DNA of 11,247 nucleotides, taken from assembly GCA_964498755.1 (NCBI GenBank), contig CAZCIB010000060.1, positions 1-11,247 on the forward strand, given 5' to 3'. Both the position numbers and the translations under genes were made by a program. Source of the stretch: RZZS01 sp964498755. GTDB lineage: Bacteria; Pseudomonadota; Alphaproteobacteria; Micavibrionales; Micavibrionaceae. The notes below the pieces were generated by a model. That model had not been told where the DNA came from. It worked only from the letters and a program-made list of their open reading frames with translations, and did not search any database. Shown in pieces: positions 6,132 through 11,247 of the stretch; positions within the stretch are counted from its first letter, which is position 1; each line of letters opens with the position of its first letter.

Positions 6132-6296
6132 TGTCATCTCGACCTGCCTGCGCGAAGCCGGGGCCTCGCTTCGGCGAAGGCAGGCCCTAGCCGCGTCGTA
6201 GCGTAACGGAGACGGGCGAAGCGGAGAGATCTGATCACTGTCCATTTTACGCAGATCCCCCAGGCAGCGCGTTTACGCGCTTCGCTCGGGATGACA
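6132..6296. repeat. 165-bp palindromic intergenic repeat element
   Basis: The ends are inverted repeats: TGTCATCTCGACC (6132-6144) against TGTCATCCCGAGC read from 6296 backwards, 11 of 13 matching. Nested inside are CCTGCCTGCGCGAAGC / GCTTCGGCGAAGGCAGG (6143-6184), GCGAAGCG (6216-6223) pairing with CGCTTCGC (6278-6285), GATCTG (6228-6233) pairing with CAGATC (6252-6257), and a perfect 6-bp hairpin AGCGCG-TTTA-CGCGCT (6266-6281). It carries no gene. The TGTCATC...GATGACA layout resembles dispersed palindromic repeats found in many alphaproteobacterial intergenic regions. Only one copy is in this window, so its repetitive nature is inferred. Confidence 0.7.
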
Positions 6297-6310
6297 GAAA
6301 GTTATTCTAA

Positions 6311-6631
6311 CTAAGCCATCCCGCCTTGCGGCAATCCCAGTTCCTGCATCATTTTCTGGGTTTCATTCGCGATGGTCTGGTCGGCGTTGACGCGGGCGCT
6401 GTTCACGGCCGCCGCGACGAGATCCTCGAGCGTTTCCTTGTCGTCCGGGTTGACGATGGACGCGTCGATGCTGATTTTGCGTACGTCGCCCTTGCAGGTC
6501 ATGACAACCTTGACCATGCCGCCGCCGGACACGCCCTCGACCTCGACCTCGGCAAGCTGTTCCTGCAGCTCCTGCATTTTGGTTTGCATGGTCTGGGCCT
6601 GCTGCATCATTTTCTGGATATTCATGGTCAT
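6311..6631 (-). CDS. ybaB: YbaB/EbfC family nucleoid-associated protein
   Basis: This 106-residue DNA-binding protein of the YbaB/EbfC family forms dimers with an alpha/beta fold and binds DNA as a nucleoid-associated factor. The N-terminal helix is Met/Gln-rich (IQKMMQQAQTMQTKMQELQEQL), followed by the family strands around EVEGVSGGGMVKVVMTCKGD with its glycine turn, ISIDASIVNPDDKETLEDLV, and a C-terminal helix with the AAAVNSARVNADQ segment. Length is normal. It overlaps the dnaX stop as ATGA; AAAGGA lies 9 nt before the first ATG, supporting this start over a second ATG two codons later. Placement after dnaX is the classic arrangement, but recR, the usual third gene, is absent here. Confidence 0.95.
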   Translation of the reverse strand: MTMNIQKMMQQAQTMQTKMQELQEQLAEVEVEGVSGGGMVKVVMTCKGDVRKISIDASIVNPDDKETLEDLVAAAVNSARVNADQTIANETQKMMQELGLPQGGMA

Positions 6632-8310
6632 CGCTCGCTGTCCTTTCGTGTTGCCTGTTCTATGCTAACAATTTCCGCGCCGGGGAAAAGAGAAAAGATC
6701 TCCCGCACCAGCGGAATTTGTTCAATTTTCCGGCGTTTTTCAAGTTCGGCGGCCTGTTCGCGCTCCTTTAACGTCGGCTGGCCCGGCGCATTGGTCAGCG
6801 TCACGATCCAGCGCGCGCCCGTAATGTTCGTCAAAGCCTTGCCGAGCTGGTTTGAAAAGCTTTGCGGCGCATCGTCTTTGAGGCGGATTTCAAGGCGGCC
6901 CGGCGTGATTTTTACGAGATGTACATAGAGCACGGTTTGCGTGGCCAGAATCATCTCGCCGCTGGCCTCCAGCAGCGAGACAACGTCCTCGATACTGCGC
7001 GGATCGGCCTGCGCCTGCGCGACGGGCTGTTCCTGCGGCGCGGGGGCGTAGGCGAGATTACCGCCGCCTGTATGCGCGCCGCCTCCGTTCGGCGGGTTTG
7101 GCGGAGGGGCTGCGGGCCCATTGCCGGTGGTCGCCTGTTCCGGATTGTTTTGCAGCCTGCGCACGAGCTCCGCCGGGTCGGGCAGTTCCGCCGCGTAACC
7201 GAGACGTATTAAAACCATTTCCATCGCGCTTTGCGGGTTGGGCGCGCTTGAAACTTCGCTCAGCCCTTTTAGCAAGATTTGCCACGCGCGCCCGAGCGAC
7301 GCCATCGTCAGCTTCCCGGAAAGCGTTTCAAACGCGCCGTATGTCTCGCCGTCCATAGACTGCTTTAAATCGCCCGCTTCCGGCGCGGCCTTGAGACGCG
7401 AGAGAATATGAACGCAATCGAGTAAATCCTGCATCACCAGGACCGGGTCCGTGCCGTTTTTGTGCATGTCCGTGGTAACGGAAAGCGCGTTGGCGATCCG
7501 CCCGGTGAGAACCTTTTCAAGAAGCTCAAGCAGTTGCCCGCGCCCGGACAGGCCGAGCATGCCTTCGACCTGCCGCGTGTCGATTTTGCCGGAGCTGAGC
7601 GTCATTGCCTGATCGAGCAGCGAAAGACCATCCCTAACGCTGCCGTCGGCCGCGCGGGCGATGAGAGTGAGCGCGTCTTCGTCAATTTCGAAATTCTCTT
7701 TTTCGCAGATGCCCCTGTAATGAGTCTTCAGAACGTCGATATCCACGCGGCGCAGATCGAAACGCTGGCAGCGCGAAAGCACCGTCACCGGGACTTTGCG
7801 GATTTCGGTCGTTGCGAAAATGAACTTCACATGCGGCGGCGGCTCCTCGAGCGTTTTAAGCAGCGCGTTAAACGCGCTTTTCGAGAGCATGTGTACTTCG
7901 TCGATGATATAGATTTTATAACGCGCGGAAACGGGCGCATAACGCGCGCCGTCCAGCAGATCGCGAATATCGTCGACGCCGGTATGCGATGCCGCGTCCA
8001 TTTCCAGCACGTCCGGGTGCCTGTCTTCGGCAATCGCCTTGCAGGTTTCGCAGTCATCCGTCGGACCCGCCGTCGGCTCGCCCTTGCCGTCCGGGCCTGT
8101 GTAGTTCAGGGCCTTGGCGATAATGCGCGCTGTCGTCGTTTTGCCGACGCCGCGAATCCCGGTGAGCATAAAGGCGTGCGCGATGCGCCCGCTGTTAATC
8201 GCGTTCGTGAGCGTGCGCACCAGCGTCTCCTGGCCGATCAGATCGTCAAAATGACGGGGACGGTATTTGCGCGCGAGCACGCGGTACGGGGCGGAGGTTT
8301 CAGAACTCAT
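6628..8310 (-). CDS. dnaX: DNA polymerase III subunit gamma/tau
   Basis: This 560-residue clamp-loader ATPase assembles the sliding clamp and, as tau, bridges polymerases at the replication fork. Visible motifs are YRVLARKYRPRHFDDLIGQE (9-28), Walker A GIRGVGKTT (51-59), DAASHTGVDDIR (105-116), Walker B IYIIDEVHML (133-142), sensor 1 FIFATTE (163-169) and the SRC arginine finger in LSRCQRF (178-184). Domain III follows, then a Pro/Gly/Ala-rich linker (about 385-440) and a C-terminal tau-like domain. The zinc module near residues 68-92 retains only C87 and C90 instead of four cysteines. I see no A-rich slippery heptamer, so a separate frameshifted gamma form is not indicated. The ATG lacks a clear SD. 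A 45-bp gap separates it from the upstream phosphoesterase on the same strand. Confidence 0.97.
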   Translation of the reverse strand: MSSETSAPYRVLARKYRPRHFDDLIGQETLVRTLTNAINSGRIAHAFMLTGIRGVGKTTTARIIAKALNYTGPDGKGEPTAGPTDDCETCKAIAEDRHPDVLEMDAASHTGVDDIRDLLDGARYAPVSARYKIYIIDEVHMLSKSAFNALLKTLEEPPPHVKFIFATTEIRKVPVTVLSRCQRFDLRRVDIDVLKTHYRGICEKENFEIDEDALTLIARAADGSVRDGLSLLDQAMTLSSGKIDTRQVEGMLGLSGRGQLLELLEKVLTGRIANALSVTTDMHKNGTDPVLVMQDLLDCVHILSRLKAAPEAGDLKQSMDGETYGAFETLSGKLTMASLGRAWQILLKGLSEVSSAPNPQSAMEMVLIRLGYAAELPDPAELVRRLQNNPEQATTGNGPAAPPPNPPNGGGAHTGGGNLAYAPAPQEQPVAQAQADPRSIEDVVSLLEASGEMILATQTVLYVHLVKITPGRLEIRLKDDAPQSFSNQLGKALTNITGARWIVTLTNAPGQPTLKEREQAAELEKRRKIEQIPLVREIFSLFPGAEIVSIEQATRKDSER

Positions 8311-8355
8311 AAGAGAGATTTAACGGGATTCGGCTGAGAGCGCAAGAAAGAGCAA

Positions 8356-9822
8356 TCACGCCGGGATATCCTGCGGAACGTCTTCTTGCCACGGGCGGAC
8401 TTTGGCGCGGAATTTATCCGTTTCCCGGTTCAGGCGGTGGTTTTTGCTCTCAAGCCGCTGGGCCTCCTGTTGAAATACTCTCTTCAGGCTCCCCGCGTCC
8501 GCTTCTTCAATATCTGGAGAAACCCGCCGCAAAGAGCGCGCGAGCTCGCTATGGCTTTCCCACCTTTCGGCGTGAACGCGCGCCGAGACCGCTTTTTTCT
8601 GCGCGCCTTTCGCGTCGGCTTCCAGGTATTCCGCAAACATGCCGAAGGTTTTATTCAGGTAAATCCGGCGGTGTTTTTCCGCTTTTTCGATATGCCGTTC
8701 ACGCAGAGCGCCGATCATCCCCATGAAATCCGGATTTTCTAATAGCGCCGCGCGCTCTCTTGCGTTCGTTAGCGCCGCCGCGATTTTCCGGTGCCCGTCG
8801 ATAAGGGCGGCGTTTGTCCGTATGCGATCAAGCCGGTCAGAGATTTTGTCAAGTATTCGCGCGCGCTGGTTGTAAGGCGCAATACGCTGAAGCGCGCGGA
8901 GCATTTTCCGCGTGTCTCGGCGATAGGGCTTGAGACATTCCGTATTTACCGCAGCCAGCCTGTTTTGCGCCTTGAGTTCCTCGCGTTTCTCATGCCAGTG
9001 AATTTCTTCGGTGCGCCCGTCGTGATGGATGACCTGCGCCGTGCCGCTGTCGACCCAGTCGCCTGTGTTGCAATACTTAATCCGGCGACCGCATAGATTT
9101 ATATTTTCCAGCGTTTTAACGTCGTGCAGGTGCCCTATAACCTTAATATCGTAATCCCGGCCCCCGGCGTGCTTTGCAACAGCCCGCGTTATGCGGCCTT
9201 CAGAGCGCTTCAGGTTTCTCAAACGATTTGCGCACTCCTTTTCAAAAGCCGCCAACTCTTCCTGCCTTTTCCTGTGATATTTGTCTTTGCGTCCATCGTC
9301 ATATTTGTCCATTACGCCTAATATGTGGGCCAGCCGATGCGCACAACGACCGCCGACGCGAATGGTTAAATTGTCAAATTCATCGCCGTGAGAGACGTGG
9401 ATTTTTTGACCGGCGGGCGAGATAAACTCATATTCCCGCATGAACTGGATACCGAAAAATTCCTTGCCAATGATATCCTTGCGCTTAAGAGGATGATCGT
9501 GATTGCCGGGCGTATAGACGATTTCCGCGCCGTCTTCATGCATTTTGCGGTTTATTTCGTCGAAGAGGCGGAGCTGATTTTCTTCCAGCTGCCACGGCTT
9601 CTTCACGAACAGCTCCCAAAAATCGATGATATCCCCGGCAAGGATCAAACGCTTTGGTTTCGTATTCTGGAGAAATTCTAGTAGAGGCGCGGCCTGCGCC
9701 GAGCTCTTGCCGAGATGAACATCGGAAATGATCACCGTATCGACGTCATACGGGACCTTCGCCTGCTGCTGTTCGGCAGGCCACTCGCCCGTCGCTGCTA
9801 ACACACCCTCGCCGCGATACAT
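8356..9822 (-). CDS. Calcineurin-like metallophosphoesterase (LpxH-like) with long helical C-terminus
   Basis: The full set of metallophosphoesterase metal-binding motifs is present (numbered from the ATG at 9822, 488 residues): ISDVHLG with D34 and H36, LAGDIIDFW with D64 and D67, TPGNHDH with N107 and H108, VSHGDEFDN with H145, and IGHLHDV with H231 and H233. The order and the GDxxDFW form resemble LpxH and UDP-2,3-diacylglucosamine-type pyrophosphatases, which cleave a phosphate bond with Mn2+. However, the family also includes other substrates. After about residue 285 comes a stretch of about 200 residues, very rich in Arg, Lys and Glu and predicted helical, absent from ordinary LpxH; it has no signal or membrane segment. 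A TTG at 9840 would extend the frame by six codons, but the ATG at 9822 is preferred, with AGGG 10 nt upstream. Substrate and role of the tail are unknown. Confidence 0.85.
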   Translation of the reverse strand: MYRGEGVLAATGEWPAEQQQAKVPYDVDTVIISDVHLGKSSAQAAPLLEFLQNTKPKRLILAGDIIDFWELFVKKPWQLEENQLRLFDEINRKMHEDGAEIVYTPGNHDHPLKRKDIIGKEFFGIQFMREYEFISPAGQKIHVSHGDEFDNLTIRVGGRCAHRLAHILGVMDKYDDGRKDKYHRKRQEELAAFEKECANRLRNLKRSEGRITRAVAKHAGGRDYDIKVIGHLHDVKTLENINLCGRRIKYCNTGDWVDSGTAQVIHHDGRTEEIHWHEKREELKAQNRLAAVNTECLKPYRRDTRKMLRALQRIAPYNQRARILDKISDRLDRIRTNAALIDGHRKIAAALTNARERAALLENPDFMGMIGALRERHIEKAEKHRRIYLNKTFGMFAEYLEADAKGAQKKAVSARVHAERWESHSELARSLRRVSPDIEEADAGSLKRVFQQEAQRLESKNHRLNRETDKFRAKVRPWQEDVPQDIPA

Positions 9823-9844
9823 CGCTGAAGAACCCTGCAAAGAC

Positions 9845-9867
9845 GTTGAATTCAGAACAAATTCAAC
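9845..9867 (-). promoter_or_regulatory. Inverted repeat in the phosphoesterase leader
   Basis: GTTGAATT and AATTCAAC form a perfect 8-bp inverted repeat around a 7-nt centre, 22 bp upstream of the preferred phosphoesterase start. It could be a dimeric-regulator operator or a leader hairpin. I see no T tract after it, so it is not an intrinsic terminator. Confidence 0.35.
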
Positions 9868-9903
9868 ATCTATAAATTACCAAAACCGGGCTGATATGTA
9901 CAG

Positions 9904-9944
9904 TTAACAGGCGCCGTTTTCAACATGTTTTTATGTTCTGTTAA
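9904..9944. repeat. Nested inverted repeat between glycosyltransferase and phosphoesterase
   Basis: TTAACAG (9904-9910) pairs with CTGTTAA (9938-9944), and directly inside the second arm AACAT (9922-9926) pairs with ATGTT (9933-9937) around GTTTTT. The stem has 12 pairs with an 11-nt bulge on one side. It lies just after the glycosyltransferase stop codon. Without a following T tract it is a poor terminator; its role is unclear. Confidence 0.3.
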
Positions 9945-9950
9945 ATGGAC

Positions 9951-10871
9951 TCAATCGCCCGGCGCGCCGTAGCTTAAGTATTGTAGGCGTTTTAATTCGC
10001 GCCGGCCTCGGCTCACGCCATCAAGAATAAGCCCGGTCATGAGCGATAAAACGGCGGTGAGCATAATGCCCATGCTCAAAATCGCGGTCGGGAAACGGGG
10101 AACCAGCCCGGTTTCGAGATAATCCATGACAACCGGGATTGCGAGTCCGATCGAGAGCATCGCTAGGACAAGCGCAATCAGCCCGAAAAATGGGAACGGC
10201 TTAACCTCTTTAAACAAAAGCATAATAAAGCTCAGGATTTTAAAGCCGTCCTTATAGGTGGAAAGCTTGCTTTTCGTGCCTTCGGCGCGTTCATGATAGG
10301 GCGTTTCCACCTCGCCGCAAGGCACGCTCATCTGCAGGGCGTGAATGGTCAGTTCGGTTTCCGTTTCAAAGCCCGTCGCAAGCGCCGGGAAAGACTTGAC
10401 GAAACGTTTTGAAAAGGCGCGGTAGCCGGAGAGCATATCCGTAAAGCCCGTGCCGAAGATCATGCGGACGATTCCCGTTAAAAGCTTGTTTCCGAAAGCG
10501 TGCCCGGGCCGGTAAGCCTTGTCCGAATCCACGGGAATGCGCGCGCCAACGACCATATCGAGGCGGTCCCTGATCAGTTTGTTAATAAGATCCGGGGCGG
10601 AGTCAAAGTCGTAGGTGCCGTCGCCGTCGGCCATTAAATAGATGTCGGCGTCGATATCGGCGAACATGCGCCGCACGACCATGCCTTTCCCTTTGCGCCG
10701 GACCTCACGAACGATCGCGCCCGCCCTTGTGGCTTCCTCAACCGTGTTATCGGTCGAATTGTTGTTGTAGACGAAAATATCCGCATCGGGCAGAACTTTC
10801 CGGAAATTCTGCACGACATCGTATATGGCTGCGCCTTCGTTATGGCAGGGAAGAAGTACGGCGATTTTCAT
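9951..10871 (-). CDS. Family 2 glycosyltransferase, DPM1-like, with C-terminal membrane anchor
   Basis: This 306-residue GT-A glycosyltransferase probably uses a nucleotide-sugar donor and a membrane acceptor such as a polyprenyl phosphate. It opens with KIAVLLPCHNEGAAI (2-16), then VYNNNSTDNT (34-43), the metal-binding DGDGTYDFD (82-90), VVGAR (107-111), TDMLSGYRAFSKRF (144-157) and the GFETETELTI helix (167-176), as in dolichol-phosphate mannosyltransferase-like enzymes. Two hydrophobic helices (about 228-250 and 262-285) anchor the C-terminus, and a basic tail (SRGRRELKRL) follows. The start is supported by AAAGGA 8 nt before the ATG. It lies downstream of ffs and upstream of the phosphoesterase on the same strand, separated by 110 bp containing two inverted repeats. 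The sugar and the acceptor cannot be told from sequence; a cell-envelope glycolipid role is inferred. Confidence 0.9.
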   Translation of the reverse strand: MKIAVLLPCHNEGAAIYDVVQNFRKVLPDADIFVYNNNSTDNTVEEATRAGAIVREVRRKGKGMVVRRMFADIDADIYLMADGDGTYDFDSAPDLINKLIRDRLDMVVGARIPVDSDKAYRPGHAFGNKLLTGIVRMIFGTGFTDMLSGYRAFSKRFVKSFPALATGFETETELTIHALQMSVPCGEVETPYHERAEGTKSKLSTYKDGFKILSFIMLLFKEVKPFPFFGLIALVLAMLSIGLAIPVVMDYLETGLVPRFPTAILSMGIMLTAVLSLMTGLILDGVSRGRRELKRLQYLSYGAPGD

Positions 10872-10940
10872 CAGACGGGTCCTTTATCGTCACCTCAACG
10901 CTTGAAAAATAGTAAGGCAAGCGCAAGTCCGCCGCCAGAC

Positions 10941-10965
10941 AAAAAGGAGAAAATTCCGGATTTTC
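10941..10965 (-). terminator. Candidate intrinsic terminator of ffs
   Basis: Eleven nucleotides past the predicted 3' end of the SRP RNA, the minus strand reads GAAAAT-CCGGA-ATTTTC, a 6-bp hairpin (10965-10949), followed by TCC and TTTTT (10945-10941). The position suits ffs termination. The stem is AT-rich, so it would be weak. Confidence 0.45.
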
Positions 10966-10976
10966 ATGGGAGGAGT

Positions 10977-11069
10977 GGAAAGCCGGACGCGACCCGGAGC
11001 GAATTCGTTACGGCTGCTGCCTCTCGGCCCTGACCGGGTTGGCGAAGGCCCCGCCCGCGCCGACTTTCC
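10977..11069 (-). ncRNA. ffs: Signal recognition particle RNA, small bacterial type (4.5S)
   Basis: The RNA partner of Ffh in co-translational membrane targeting is recognisable on the minus strand. The ends GGAAAGTCGG and CCGGCTTTCC form a 10-bp closing stem (one G-T pair). The apical domain reads GGT-CAGG-GCC-GAGA-GGC-AGCA-GCC: the CAGG/AGCA symmetric loop contacted by Ffh is exact, flanked by GGT/GCC and GCC/GGC stems. Against the common UCC-GGAA-GGA apex, a U-A pair has become G-C with both sides changed, and the tetraloop is GAGA. The segment GTAACGAATTCG is one I associate with alphaproteobacterial SRP RNAs. The length of about 93 nt fits the small form. A promoter 7 nt upstream predicts a start at the first G of the stem (11069). 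Confidence 0.9.
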
Positions 11070-11075
11070 ATGACT

Positions 11076-11104
11076 GATATAGTGATGATCGCGCGCGCAT
11101 GCAA
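11076..11104 (-). promoter_or_regulatory. Promoter of ffs
   Basis: On the minus strand TTGCAT (11104-11099) and TATATC (11081-11076) are separated by exactly 17 bp. The predicted start falls about 7 nt after the -10 box, on the first G of the GGAAAG that opens the SRP RNA closing stem. The box sequences are only partial consensus matches, but the agreement of position with the independently folded RNA end is strong support. Confidence 0.7.
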
Positions 11105-11112
11105 GAAATTCG

Positions 11113-11141
11113 TTGAATTTAAAAGCCGGATTCATTAAACC
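11113..11141 (+). promoter_or_regulatory. Possible promoter of tRNA-Thr
   Basis: TTGAAT (11113-11118) and TAAACC (11136-11141) are 17 bp apart and would start transcription near 11148, about 16 nt before the tRNA. The -10 box is a poor match. It lies in the 94-bp divergent gap shared with the ffs promoter. Confidence 0.3.
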
Positions 11142-11163
11142 GGAGTTTGTCCGAAACTTGTGG

Positions 11164-11238
11164 GCCGCAGTAGCTCAGTGGTAGAGCAACGCATTCGTAA
11201 TGCGTGGGTCGGGAGTTCAAATCTCTTCTGCGGCACCA
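11164..11238 (+). tRNA. tRNA-Thr, anticodon CGT
   Basis: A complete cloverleaf is visible. The acceptor stem GCCGCAG pairs fully with CTGCGGC. The D arm is GCTC-AGTGGTA-GAGC. The anticodon stem ACGCA/TGCGT encloses the loop TTCGTAA with anticodon CGT (reads ACG, threonine). The variable loop has 5 nt, the T arm is GGGAG-TTCAAAT-CTCTT with two G-T pairs, and the discriminator A is followed by an encoded CCA (11236-11238). Confidence 0.96.
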
Positions 11239-11247
11239 TTTCCAAGG

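Noticed and set aside
6090..6310. Manganese riboswitch (yybP-ykoY type) upstream of the metal permease
   Set aside because: The structured sequence there is a palindromic repeat with TGTCATC/GATGACA ends and I could not find the conserved riboswitch loop sequences. A covariance-model search would settle it.
6628..8310. Programmed frameshift in dnaX producing a gamma form
   Set aside because: I found no A AAA AAG-like slippery heptamer followed by a stem near the linker region.
7462..8337. Long open frame (about 290 codons) on the plus strand opposite dnaX
   Set aside because: It is antisense to well-conserved dnaX motifs, its translation resembles no family and is Arg/His/Ala-rich as expected from a GC-rich shadow frame, and no ribosome binding site precedes it.
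9823..9840. TTG start for the phosphoesterase at 9840
   Set aside because: An ATG six codons later has a better-placed AGGG, and the extra residues carry no conserved motif.
9868..9926. TTGAAA-17-TACATA as a phosphoesterase promoter on the minus strand
   Set aside because: The -10 match is only 3 of 6 and overlaps the nested inverted repeat; not strong enough to list.

Overview
This window looks like a chromosomal stretch of an alphaproteobacterium with mid-to-high GC content. Four things point there: an FzlA-type GST-like division protein with its acidic C-terminal tail, an SRP RNA with the GTAACGAATTCG segment I associate with alphaproteobacteria, the rsmD-rluB/tadA gene group, and the dnaX-ybaB pair. 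I cannot place it to genus. Almost every gene is a housekeeping or envelope gene. No phage, insertion sequence, CRISPR array or defence system is visible.

Left part (1-1772). On the minus strand lie fzlA (cell division), a secreted YceI-family lipocalin-like protein and a 66-residue two-helix membrane protein. A 71-bp inverted-repeat structure sits directly upstream of fzlA and could fold over its ribosome binding site. uppP (undecaprenyl-diphosphate phosphatase, lipid carrier recycling) then starts on the plus strand.

Central part (1772-6311). uppP runs tail to tail into rsmD, overlapping by 19 bp. rsmD is coupled by an ATGA overlap to rluB (both modify rRNA). rluB is head to head with tadA (tRNA wobble adenosine deaminase), and their start codons share two bases. 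After tadA comes an AT-rich orphan gene with its own consensus -35 box, the only gene here that looks compositionally foreign. It converges on a predicted 10-TM heavy-metal/manganese exporter whose two halves carry a duplicated PGCG motif. A 165-bp palindromic repeat separates this permease from ybaB.

Right part (6311-11247). On the minus strand are dnaX and ybaB (overlapping by 4 bp, with no recR next to them), a calcineurin-like metallophosphoesterase with a long charged helical C-terminal extension, a DPM1-like membrane glycosyltransferase, and ffs, the 4.5S SRP RNA gene. ffs has a recognisable promoter and a possible terminator. A tRNA-Thr(CGT) on the plus strand closes the window.

No multi-gene novel system is evident. 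The observations most worth following are the structured fzlA leader with a GANTC site in each arm, the AT-rich orphan gene, the unusual SRP RNA tetraloop, the dispersed-type palindromic repeat, and the phosphoesterase C-terminal domain.
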